Shown here piece by piece: positions 37,151-44,272 of a stretch of DNA of 44,272 nucleotides. The stretch is from NCBI GenBank assembly GCA_014377785.1, contig JACMOZ010000399.1:1-44272 (forward strand). Direction: 5' to 3'. Position 1 is the stretch's first letter. The number at the start of each line of letters is the position of its first letter. Source of the stretch: Aeromicrobium sp. (GTDB taxonomy: Bacteria; Actinomycetota; Actinomycetes; Propionibacteriales; Nocardioidaceae). A program made the translations under genes and the position numbers. The notes under the pieces are model-generated. The model had not been told where the DNA came from, made no database searches, and saw nothing but the letters and a program-made list of their open reading frames with translations.

Positions 37151-39705
37151 TGCTTCGCGTCACGTTGCGAAACCTCCTGGCCCGCAAGGTGAGGTTGTTC
37201 CTCAGCGCCTTCGCAATTGTATTGGGCGTCGCCTTCGTGTCGGGATCGTTCGTCTTCACCGACACGATGGGCAAGAGTTTCGACAACATCATCCAGGGCT
37301 CCCTGACCGATGCGTCCGTGCGACTCGCAGGCGCCAATGCCGGATCGGTTGAGTCGTCGTTGAACCTCGACAGCCGGACGATCCCGGCCGCGACGGTCGC
37401 CGCACTCGCCAAGACCCCTGGCGCCGCGCGTGCCGACGGTTCGGTCGAAGGGATGGGCCTGTTCGTCCTTCGCAAGGACGGCAAATTGCTCGGAGGCAGG
37501 GGTGCGCCAACGCTGGCGTTCAACTACACCGGCGCGCCCAACGTCAACGGCGACAAGATGGTTGGCTTCAAGAAGGGGCGGGCCCCCCAGAACTCCGGCG
37601 AGGTCGCGATTGACAAGCGATCTGCCGACATGGCTCATTACAAACTCGGTGACACCGTCATGATGGTGACCGCGGGCGAGAACCCGCAGATCAAGGCTAA
37701 ACTTGTTGGATTCGCCGATTTCGCCGGCGGTGGCCTGGCCGGCGCGACCTTGGTTTTCTTTGACACCAAGACCGCGCAAGACATTTTCCTGGGCGGCAAG
37801 GACGCCTTTACGAGCGTCGGCCTCACGGCCAAACCCGGCGTGAGTCAGAAACAGCTTGCCGCCTCCGCCCAGAAATTGCTCCCCGCGGGACTTGTGGCGG
37901 TGACCGGCGACAGGATCGCCAGTGAGGTCAAAAGCATTGTTGACACCGTGCTGGGATTTCTCAACACCTTCTTGCTGGTCTTCGCCGCGATCGCCCTGGT
38001 CGTTGGCACATTCCTGATCATCAACACGTTTTCGATCCTGGTCGCCCAACGCAGTCGCGAGCTGGCCCTCCTGCGGGCACTCGGCGCTTCCCGCCGCCAG
38101 GTCACCCGCGCAGTGCTGATCGAAGCATTTGTCGTGGGTCTGATCGGTTCGACCCTCGGCCTGTTGGCCGGCTTCGGTCTCGCGGCCGGACTCAAAGCAC
38201 TGTTTGCCAATTTCGGCCTTGACCTGTCCGGTTCGCCGCTCGTGTTCCAAACCCGTACGGCCATCGTCGCCTATGCCGTCGGGATTCTGGTGACACTGTT
38301 TGCGGCCTATCTGCCGGCCCGTCGCGCCGCCAAGATCGCTCCGGTTCAGGCCATGCGTGATGACATCGCGCTGCCCGAAAGCTCGATTCACCGCCGCGTC
38401 ATCGCCGGCTCGGCGTTGGTCGCGACCGGCGCGGCGCTCCTCGGCATCGGGCTCTTCGGCAGCTTCGAGACAAATACGACGACGACGATGGTCGGTGGCG
38501 GCATCCTCGGCGTCCTCATCGGTGTTGCCCTGCTCAGTCCGGTCCTCGGTCGACCTGTGCTGCGTCTACTCGGCGTCGGTTACCGCAAGGCATACGGAAC
38601 GGTCGGCAATCTCGCGACGCAGAACTCCTTGCGCAATCCGCGCCGCACGGCTGCGACTGCCTCGGCGCTCATGATCGGCCTCGCCCTCGTGACGACGATG
38701 TCGGTGCTCGGTGCGTCGATCAACAAGTCGATCGACGTCGGCGTCAAGAAGCAGTTCACGACCGACTACCTGATCTCCAACGCCATTGGCCAACCGTTCT
38801 CGGCAACGATCGGCGAACAGATCGCGAAGATTGGTGGCGTTGGTCAACTCTCGGCCATGCAGACGACGGCCTTCAGGATCAAGGGTTCGTCCGTTTATGC
38901 CACCGCGGTCGACAGTGCATCCCTCAACTCCATCTTCACGCTCAAGTACGTCAAAGGTTCCAAGAGTCTCGGCGCCGGAGAGATCGCCCTCAACGAAGAC
39001 GTGGCGTTCAAATACGGCGCCAAGATCGGCGACACGGTGATGCTCCAATTCGCCTCCGGCAATCTCCCGGCCAAGGTCACCGGCATTTATCAGACCACCT
39101 ATGTCGTCGGCTCGGCAATGATCCCTTTCTCCACCGTGACGGACGCCAAATTGAAGCGCGCCGACTCGGGAATCAGCGTCAATGCCGCACCCGGTGTGGA
39201 CAAGATCGAACTCGGCAAACGCATCGAAGCGGTGACCAAGCCGTTCCCGACGGTCACGGTCCAGAACCAGAAGGACTTTGCCGAGTCCCAGCGCTCCCAG
39301 GTTAACCAGTTGCTGTATTTGATTTATGCGCTCCTGGGTTTGGCGATCGTCATCGCCGTGCTCGGCATCATCAACACCCTGGCGCTCAGCGTGATCGAAA
39401 GGACGCGCGAAGTCGGGTTGTTGCGTGCCGTCGGTCTGAGTCGCCGGCAACTCCGTCGCATGGTGCGCCTGGAGGCGATTGCGATCGCCGTCCTCGGTGC
39501 GCTCCTCGGCGTGGTGATGGGCATTGTGTTCGGCGTGGTGCTCCAACGGTCCGCCAGCGATCAGGGCATCACCGACCTTGCCGTGCCGTGGTTCCGGCTG
39601 CTGATCTTCGTGCTGGTCTCGGCCCTGGTCGGAGTGTTGGCAGCGGTGTTGCCCGCGAGAAGAGCCGCCAAACTCAACGTCCTCAACGCCATATCAACCG
39701 AATAG
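37150..39705 (+). CDS. FtsX-like ABC permease, two FtsX domains
   Basis: 851 residues. It has an N-terminal membrane helix (LFLSAFAIVLGVAFVSGSFV), an extracytoplasmic MacB-type core, and a first FtsX domain (LALLRALGASRRQVTRAVLI and three helices). A second N-terminal-like helix follows with its own extracytoplasmic part, then a second FtsX domain (VGLLRAVGLSRRQLRRMVRL). With the ATPase it forms an efflux or mechanotransmission complex of the type common in actinobacteria; substrates are not known from sequence. Confidence 0.93.
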
Positions 39706-39753
39706 CCCCCGCCCCGAATAGCCCCGCGAGTGCCCGACCCCGCGACCGCCCGG

Positions 39754-39842
39754 CCCCGCGAGTGGCGCAGATCCGGGACTTTTTGGCATCGCAAACCCCG
39801 AACTTGCGCCACTCGACGACAAATCTGCGCCACTCGACGGCC
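39754..39842. repeat. Left copy of an inverted repeat element flanking a DUF559-type gene
   Basis: Starts CCCCGCGAGTGGCGC, then inverted units TTGCGCCACTCG and TCTGCGCCACTCG, ending ACGGCC. The reverse complement of 40886-40973 aligns over its whole length, with near-identical ends and a variable middle. Unit order is forward-reverse-reverse. Confidence 0.85.
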
Positions 39843-39868
39843 TGTGGACGAGTTCGCTTTTCCACAGG
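39841..39868. repeat. Hairpin with two inverted DnaA-box-like 9-mers
   Basis: CCTGTGGA (39841-39848) pairs exactly with TCCACAGG (39861-39868). The right arm contains TTTTCCACA (39858-39866), the same 9-mer found in the dnaA upstream cluster. It sits between the repeat element and the DUF559-type gene; likely a hairpin, with the DnaA link only a possibility. Confidence 0.45.
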
Positions 39869-39917
39869 TTGGCTGGTGGCACTGGTGGCGGGCCACGATC
39901 GCCGATGACAGTGCCGT

Positions 39918-40910
39918 ATGGAACCCATTCTTCATCGCGAAGCGGCCGCCCACGGCCTGACTCCGGACCGGCTTCGGCACAGCTCGTTGGCTCATCCCGT
40001 CGACGGAGTGTCGATAACACGAGAAGATGCCGCCAGCCTCGACGCCATTTGTCGCGCGGTTCAGCTCGTCCTTGCGCCGGACGTCGTCTTCACCCACATC
40101 ACGAGCGCAAAACTACGCAATTGGTGGTTGCCGTTCATTCCTGATTCGCCGATCGTGGCCTGCACTCAGAGTGAGGCGCCACACCACAATCGTAGAGGGG
40201 CCTTCGTACGACGCTGCGACATCCCGCCAGGCCACCGAATGGCCATTAATGGGATCGCGATGGCCTCGGCCGAATGGACCATCGTCGAACTGGCCGAACA
40301 CTTCGGGCTGATCGACCTCGTGATCGTGATCGATTGCGCACTCCACCGTAATGACACGACGGTTGAAGCGATTCGGGCGACGATGCGGAAGGGTCGTCGC
40401 GGAGTCAGAGTCCTTCGGCGCGCGCTGGAACTCTGCGACGGACGGAGCGAGTCGGCGTGGGAGTCCGCCCTGCGACTGCTCTTCGTCCTTTCGGGCATCC
40501 GAGTCGAGCCTCAAGTCGTACTACGCAACGCCAACGGCGACTTTATTGCCCGCGTTGACCTGCTCATCGTCGGGACCAGGAGAGTTGCCGAGTATGACGG
40601 GGCCGGCCATCGTGACCGCGATCAGCATCGTGACGATCTCCGACGGGAAAAGGCCTGCGCCCGCCTCGCGTTTGAGCGCTTCGGCTACACGGAGATCGAG
40701 ATCCGGCGGCATCCCGAGCTGATTGTTCGCGATGCAGAGCAGGCTCTCGGTCTGGATTTTGTATCAGCACGTCTGGATTTCTGGAACCACGAGTTCGAGT
40801 CCTCATCTCTCAGCGGCCAAGGCCGCCGCGATCTCCTACATAGATTGAGCAGATTCGCGCGCGCCACCAGTCCCCGGTCCGCCCAGGCCGCGAGTGGCGC
40901 AACTTTGTGA
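39918..40910 (+). CDS. DUF559-type endonuclease-like / AbiEi-like protein
   Basis: 330 residues. The N-terminal half resembles AbiEi-type transcription/antitoxin proteins (REAAAHGLTPDRLRHSSLAH, FTHITSAKLRNWWLP). The C-terminal ~110 residues match DUF559, a PD-(D/E)xK-like fold: D in ARVDLLIVG, E-Y-D-G-A-G-H-R, K in RREKACARLAFERFGY. Actinobacteria carry many such stand-alone genes; whether it is an antitoxin, nuclease or neither is unknown. The gene is flanked by inverted copies of one repeat, and its last residues (ASGATL) and stop are encoded by the right copy. No toxin gene adjoins it. Confidence 0.75.
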   Translation: MEPILHREAAAHGLTPDRLRHSSLAHPVDGVSITREDAASLDAICRAVQLVLAPDVVFTHITSAKLRNWWLPFIPDSPIVACTQSEAPHHNRRGAFVRRCDIPPGHRMAINGIAMASAEWTIVELAEHFGLIDLVIVIDCALHRNDTTVEAIRATMRKGRRGVRVLRRALELCDGRSESAWESALRLLFVLSGIRVEPQVVLRNANGDFIARVDLLIVGTRRVAEYDGAGHRDRDQHRDDLRREKACARLAFERFGYTEIEIRRHPELIVRDAEQALGLDFVSARLDFWNHEFESSSLSGQGRRDLLHRLSRFARATSPRSAQAASGATL

Positions 40911-40973
40911 GCGAGTGGCGCAGACTCGGGGGAATCTGCCACTGAAATCCCCGAATCCGCGCCACTCGCGGGG
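40886..40973. repeat. Right copy of the inverted repeat element
   Basis: Forward units GCGAGTGGCGCA (40890-40901) and GCGAGTGGCGCA (40911-40922) and an inverse unit GCGCCACTCGCGGGG (40959-40973). Opposite orientation to 39754-39842, with unit order forward-forward-reverse. It overlaps the 3' end of the DUF559-type gene. Confidence 0.85.
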
Positions 40974-41021
40974 GTGGGGCGGACGGTTCCGGGTGGATTC
41001 GCTTCGCTCGCCTCGTTTCGG

Positions 41022-41027
41022 TAGACT
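41022..41027 (+). promoter_or_regulatory. Putative -10 of the rpsF operon
   Basis: TAGACT lies 113 nt before the rpsF start, with a weak -35 (TTCGCT at 40998, 18-nt spacing). It is the best housekeeping-type candidate in the 230-nt spacer and implies a leader of about 105 nt. Confidence 0.4.
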
Positions 41028-41053
41028 TCTTCGGTTGCCTCACGGCAATTTTT

Positions 41054-41110
41054 GGCCGGTCACTTTTACGTCCGGCCGATGCAGCGCCCTCCTGTTACGG
41101 ACCGTCCGTA
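41054..41110 (+). promoter_or_regulatory. rpsF leader with two hairpins
   Basis: GGCCGG (41054-41059) pairs with CCGGCC (41072-41077), and TACGGA (41096-41101) pairs with TCCGTA (41105-41110) around a CCG loop. Many bacterial rpsF leaders hold an S6:S18-binding element with a CCG motif. This leader may be a variant, but I cannot show the full consensus. Confidence 0.4.
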
Positions 41111-41140
41111 GCCGCTTAGCCCGAAGGAGGTGGAGTCGCC

Positions 41141-41431
41141 TTGCGTCAGTACGAATTGATGATTATCCTCGATGCCGATCTTGAGGAACGCACAGTTGCC
41201 CCCAGTCTTGAGACTTACCTAAATGTGGTTCGTCAAGACGGTGGAACCGTGGAAAACGTTGACATATGGGGAAAGCGTCGTCTTTCTTACGAGATCAACA
41301 AAAAGTCCGAAGGAATCTACGCCGTCGTGGATCTCACTGCAGAGCCCGCCACGGTGAAGGAACTTGACCGCCAGTTGACGCTCAACGAATCCGTTGTGCG
41401 CACCAAGGTCACGCGTCCGGACATCAAGTAG
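41141..41431 (+). CDS. rpsF: 30S ribosomal protein bS6
   Basis: A 96-residue small-subunit protein starting [19 protein letters not shown] and containing [20 protein letters not shown], full family length. The start is TTG 41141 with a perfect Shine-Dalgarno AAGGAGGTG upstream. First gene of the rpsF-ssb-rpsR-rplI operon; bS6 pairs with bS18 on 16S rRNA. Confidence 0.97.
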   Translation: MRQYELMIILDADLEERTVAPSLETYLNVVRQDGGTVENVDIWGKRRLSYEINKKSEGIYAVVDLTAEPATVKELDRQLTLNESVVRTKVTRPDIK

Positions 41432-41547
41432 TCCGTTCGCGGTTCTAAGGACTGACCCGCGCAGGGGCCTGTGGAAACAGTGTCGAAAATGTCGCAGGGT
41501 TGTTGTTCACTTAAGTCAGACATCACCCACTTGAAAGGCTGTGCCAC

Positions 41548-42078
41548 ATGGCAGGCGAAACCGTCATCACCGTTGTCGGCAACCTGACCGATGACCCGGA
41601 GCTGAAATTCACTCCTTCGGGCGCGGCAGTTGCAAACTTCACCGTCGCTTCCACCGCTCGTACGTTTGACAGGCAGACGAACGAATGGAAAGACGGCGAT
41701 GCATTGTTTTTGCGTTGTGCGGCATGGCGCCAGCTCGCCGAAAACGTCGCGGAGTCCCTGCAAAAGGGTCAGCGCGTCGTGGTGACCGGTGCTCTGCGCG
41801 TTCGGCAATTCGAACGCCAGGACGGCTCCAAAGGCACGAGCGTGGAAATGAATGTCGACGAAGTCGGCCCCTCGTTGCGCTACGCCACCGCCAAGGTGAC
41901 GAAAGCCAATCGTTCGAGCGGCGACTTCGGCGGCGGCCAAAGCAATTCAGGTGGCGGCCAGTCCGGCGCAAACAAGCCGGCCGCGGACAACAATCCGTGG
42001 TCGACCCAGCCGGCTGCCCCGCAAGGTGGCGCTGACGCCTGGGGCGGTGGCTCATCTTCGGACGAGCCCCCGTTCTAA
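41548..42078 (+). CDS. ssb: Single-stranded DNA-binding protein
   Basis: 176 residues. The OB-fold (about 1-110) starts [20 protein letters not shown] and carries [31 protein letters not shown] Gly/Asn/Ser-rich linker follows. The acidic tip S-D-E-P-P-F at the very C-terminus binds replication and repair partners. It lies 116 nt after rpsF and 30 nt before rpsR, the usual arrangement. CTTGAAAGGC lies before the ATG. Confidence 0.97.
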   Translation: MAGETVITVVGNLTDDPELKFTPSGAAVANFTVASTARTFDRQTNEWKDGDALFLRCAAWRQLAENVAESLQKGQRVVVTGALRVRQFERQDGSKGTSVEMNVDEVGPSLRYATAKVTKANRSSGDFGGGQSNSGGGQSGANKPAADNNPWSTQPAAPQGGADAWGGGSSSDEPPF

Positions 42079-42108
42079 TCACACGTCAGATACACAATCA
42101 GGAGAACC

Positions 42109-42345
42109 ATGGCTAAGCCAGTTGTCCGCGTGCCGAAGAAGAAATCCAATCCTCTTAAAGCCGCGAAAGTTACAGAAATCAACTACAAAGACACCGCCTT
42201 GCTTCGCAAGTTCATCTCGGACCGCGGCAAAATCCGCGCTCGCCGGGTGACCGGTGTGACCGTTCAGGAGCAGCGTCTGATCGCCAAGGCCATTAAGAAT
42301 GCCCGCGAAATGGCTCTGCTTCCCTACACCTCGAACAGCCGTTAA
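42109..42345 (+). CDS. rpsR: 30S ribosomal protein bS18
   Basis: 78 residues, basic, with [20 protein letters not shown] and [20 protein letters not shown], matching the family throughout. AGGAG lies 5 nt before the ATG. The N-terminus has no Cys zinc motif ([16 protein letters not shown]), the C-minus type; a zinc-dependent paralogue elsewhere is possible. Confidence 0.96.
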   Translation: MAKPVVRVPKKKSNPLKAAKVTEINYKDTALLRKFISDRGKIRARRVTGVTVQEQRLIAKAIKNAREMALLPYTSNSR

Positions 42346-42357
42346 GGGGGTCCGACG

Positions 42358-42804
42358 ATGAAACTCATCCTCACGAATGAAGTCTCCAACCTCGGAGCAC
42401 CCGGCGACATTGTCGACGTCAAAGACGGTTTTGGCCGCAACTATCTGCTGCCGCGCAACTTCGCCATCCGTTGGTCGAAGGGTGCCGCCAAGCAGGTCGA
42501 GTCGATCAAGGCCGGGCGTGACGCTCGTGCCGTGCACGATCTCGACGATGCCAAGGCCATCAAGGCCAGGCTCGAGAACGGCACGACCAACGTGTCGGTC
42601 CGTGCGGGTGACACAGGTCGTCTGTTCGGTGCCGTCACCGTGGCCGACATCGCCGAAGCCCTCAAGGTCGCCGGTGTCGATGTCGACAAGCGCCGCATCG
42701 AAGTTGGCAACCCGATCAAGGTTGTCGGCGCCTATTCCGTGTCTGTCCGGGTTCACCCCGAGGTCAGCGCGCAGGTCAAACTGAATGTGATCGCCGCCAA
42801 ATAA
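42358..42804 (+). CDS. rplI: 50S ribosomal protein bL9
   Basis: 148 residues with the bL9 signature at the front ([33 protein letters not shown]), the long connecting helix and the C-terminal domain ([24 protein letters not shown]). AAGGGGG lies 8 nt upstream. Last gene of the operon, followed by a strong terminator. Confidence 0.97.
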   Translation: MKLILTNEVSNLGAPGDIVDVKDGFGRNYLLPRNFAIRWSKGAAKQVESIKAGRDARAVHDLDDAKAIKARLENGTTNVSVRAGDTGRLFGAVTVADIAEALKVAGVDVDKRRIEVGNPIKVVGAYSVSVRVHPEVSAQVKLNVIAAK

Positions 42805-42833
42805 TTCGTAGCATTGTGCGCGACTTTGGCAAG

Positions 42834-42870
42834 GGTCAGGGTCCGGCTTAGCCGGGCCCTGACCTATTTT
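42834..42870 (+). terminator. Intrinsic terminator of the rpsF-rplI operon
   Basis: GGTCAGGGTCCGG (42834-42846) pairs with CCGGGCCCTGACC (42852-42864), one G-U pair, loop CTTAG, followed by TATTTT. It lies 30 nt after the rplI stop. Confidence 0.92.
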
Positions 42871-42918
42871 CATTCCCATGGGAAAGATTTAACTGTCCCG
42901 GATCGGTCAGGTAACAAG

Positions 42919-44272
42919 ATGACACTCCGAAGAGCCCTTGCAGCGGTGATCGCCTTGATCCTCGCCTCGACGCTGTCTGCGTGTTTCTCCGACAAGGAGG
43001 AGGCGGTCCCGAAGGATTCCGTCAGCACGAGGCTTAGCCCGACGGCATGGACGTCCGCTTCACGCGACCAGGTCAAAGCCGGCGGAAACCTGAGGCTGGC
43101 GATCGCACAACTCCCAAAAAACTTCAACGACAAAGTCGGTCTCGGAGATCAGGTCGACCCCGAAGTGATAGCACCAACACGGGGCAATGCCATCGCCATT
43201 AAGGCGGACGGCACCTGGGCCGTCGACCGGGACTATGCCGAGTCGGTCGAGCTGGTCAAAAATGACCCGCAAGTTGTCGAGGTCAAACTCAACAAGAGGG
43301 CTGTCTGGAGCGACGGCTCGCCCATCGTCGCCAACGACATGATCTCCAACTGGAAAGCGATGAACGGCACGAACAAGGCCTTTGAAGTTGTGTCGACCAC
43401 CGGGTTCCAGGACATCGGAAGCATTGTGCAAGGCGCCGACAAGTTCACCTACAAGATCACCTACAAGACAAAGAACGCCGACTGGCCGAATTTCACCTAC
43501 CCATCGTTCCCTGCATCTGTTTCCAGCTCCCCGGATGCGTTCAACAAGGGGTATGCGAAGAAACCACTTCCGAGCAACGGTCCGTTCGTGATCAGCAAGG
43601 TCGATCAGAATGCCCAGGTCATCACCGAGACACCCAACCCGCGGTGGTGGGGCGACAAGCCCAAACTCGACAAGATTATCTTCCGCGTCGTCGAACAGGC
43701 AGCTCAGGCTCAGGCTTTCGCCAACAAGAAAATCGATGCGGTCAGCATTGGCCAGGACAAGACGTCCTACGACACGGCCAAGAAGCGCGCCGATGTGCAA
43801 ATCCAGCGATCGAATGGTTTGACCTGGACGCACCTGACCTTCAACGGCACCCGCGGACCGCTCAAGGATGTCAAGGTTCGCCGGGCGATCGGTTACGCGA
43901 TCAACCGTGAGGCCATGTCGGCGGCGGCCAACACGCCCGTCGGCGCCCCCGCCATCACTCAAGGCAGCATGATCTATATGCCCGGCCAGAAGGGTTATGA
44001 AGACCAGGCGGCACCGGCGATCGGCTTCGACCTCAAGAAGTCCGAGGCGTTGCTCAAAGAGGCCGGCTACACCAAGAGCTCCGATGGCGTCTCAGTCAAA
44101 GACGGCAAGCCGCTGGCATTGTCGATCACGGTGCCTGCGGACACCCCGACCAATGCGCAGCGCGCACAGCTGATCCAGGGTTACCTGAAAAAGGCCGGAA
44201 TCACTATCACTCTCGACACGGTGCCGAGCACGAAGTACTTCAACGATTATGTGATCCCGTTGAACTTCGACA
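42919..44272 (+). CDS. ABC transporter substrate-binding lipoprotein, family 5 (3' end outside window)
   Basis: An open frame of 451 codons runs to the window edge without a stop. A lipoprotein signal peptide (RRALAAVIALILASTLSAC, lipobox L-S-A-C with Cys22) is followed by a peptide/nickel-type solute-binding protein: NLRLAIAQLPKNFN, VWSDGSPIVANDMISNWKA, NGPFVISKVD and DVKVRRAIGYAINREAM. It would bind a peptide or related solute outside the membrane and deliver it to a permease encoded further on. The ATG 42919 is preceded by AGGTAAC. Most of the ~550-residue family length is present. Confidence 0.93.
   Translation, partial: MTLRRALAAVIALILASTLSACFSDKEEAVPKDSVSTRLSPTAWTSASRDQVKAGGNLRLAIAQLPKNFNDKVGLGDQVDPEVIAPTRGNAIAIKADGTWAVDRDYAESVELVKNDPQVVEVKLNKRAVWSDGSPIVANDMISNWKAMNGTNKAFEVVSTTGFQDIGSIVQGADKFTYKITYKTKNADWPNFTYPSFPASVSSSPDAFNKGYAKKPLPSNGPFVISKVDQNAQVITETPNPRWWGDKPKLDKIIFRVVEQAAQAQAFANKKIDAVSIGQDKTSYDTAKKRADVQIQRSNGLTWTHLTFNGTRGPLKDVKVRRAIGYAINREAMSAAANTPVGAPAITQGSMIYMPGQKGYEDQAAPAIGFDLKKSEALLKEAGYTKSSDGVSVKDGKPLALSITVPADTPTNAQRAQLIQGYLKKAGITITLDTVPSTKYFNDYVIPLNFD

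Overview
The window is the replication-origin region of an actinobacterial chromosome. It is G+C rich (roughly 60% by eye). The diagnostic order is tRNA-Ala, DLW-39 protein, tRNA-Ile, DUF3566, gyrA, gyrB, dciA, recF, gnd, dnaN, oriC, dnaA, then divergently rpmH, rnpA, yidD, yidC, jag, rsmG, parA, parB. This order and the lineage-restricted families (DUF3566, DLW-39, DUF6049, a MurJ-linked pseudokinase, Ino1, FemX-type transferase) fit Actinomycetia, possibly Propionibacteriales or Micrococcales. The sequence alone does not fix genus or species.

Region by region. 1-6.1 kb: the end of an unknown gene, two tRNAs, DUF3566 and both gyrase subunits, all but the first on the minus strand. 6.3-11 kb: a PAP2 phosphatase, then the dciA-recF-gnd-dnaN group. 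10.93-11.32 kb: oriC, with degenerate DnaA boxes and a near-textbook origin-unwinding module (AT-rich stretch, DnaA-trios, DnaA box). 11.3-12.8 kb: dnaA, followed by a 339-nt spacer with more DnaA boxes. 13.1-18 kb: a compact plus-strand run from rpmH to parB with repeated start/stop overlaps and two parS sites, closed by an 18-bp perfect hairpin. 18-24.8 kb: thioredoxin/thioredoxin reductase, then a cell-wall group (pseudokinase, MurJ flippase, DUF6049). 24.9-33 kb: CCA-adding enzyme, inositol-phosphate synthase, a PadR regulator, a class A PBP, an alanine-racemase-like protein and a FemX-like transferase with a 38-codon ORF between them. 33-41 kb: an accessory stretch (siderophore-interacting protein, HNH endonuclease, aldo/keto reductase, MOSC protein, MacB-type ABC transporter, DUF559-type protein). 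41-44.3 kb: the rpsF-ssb-rpsR-rplI operon and the start of a lipoprotein for a peptide-type ABC importer.

Functionally the window joins replication initiation (DnaA, DnaN, DciA, oriC, gyrase, SSB), origin segregation (ParAB-parS), protein and membrane biogenesis (ribosomal proteins, RnpA, YidD, YidC, Jag), thiol redox control and peptidoglycan assembly.

The least ordinary signals lie between or at the edges of genes. They are: a terminator-like hairpin plus parS inside the first codons of rsmG; small ORFs joined to neighbours by 4-nt overlaps (rsmG/parA and femX/alr); repeated duplication of gene 3' ends including the stop codon (gyrB, ino1, femX/sORF, with padR similar); and intergenic palindromic elements sharing a forward-forward-reverse or forward-reverse layout, one of which flanks a DUF559-type gene in inverted orientation and encodes its last residues.
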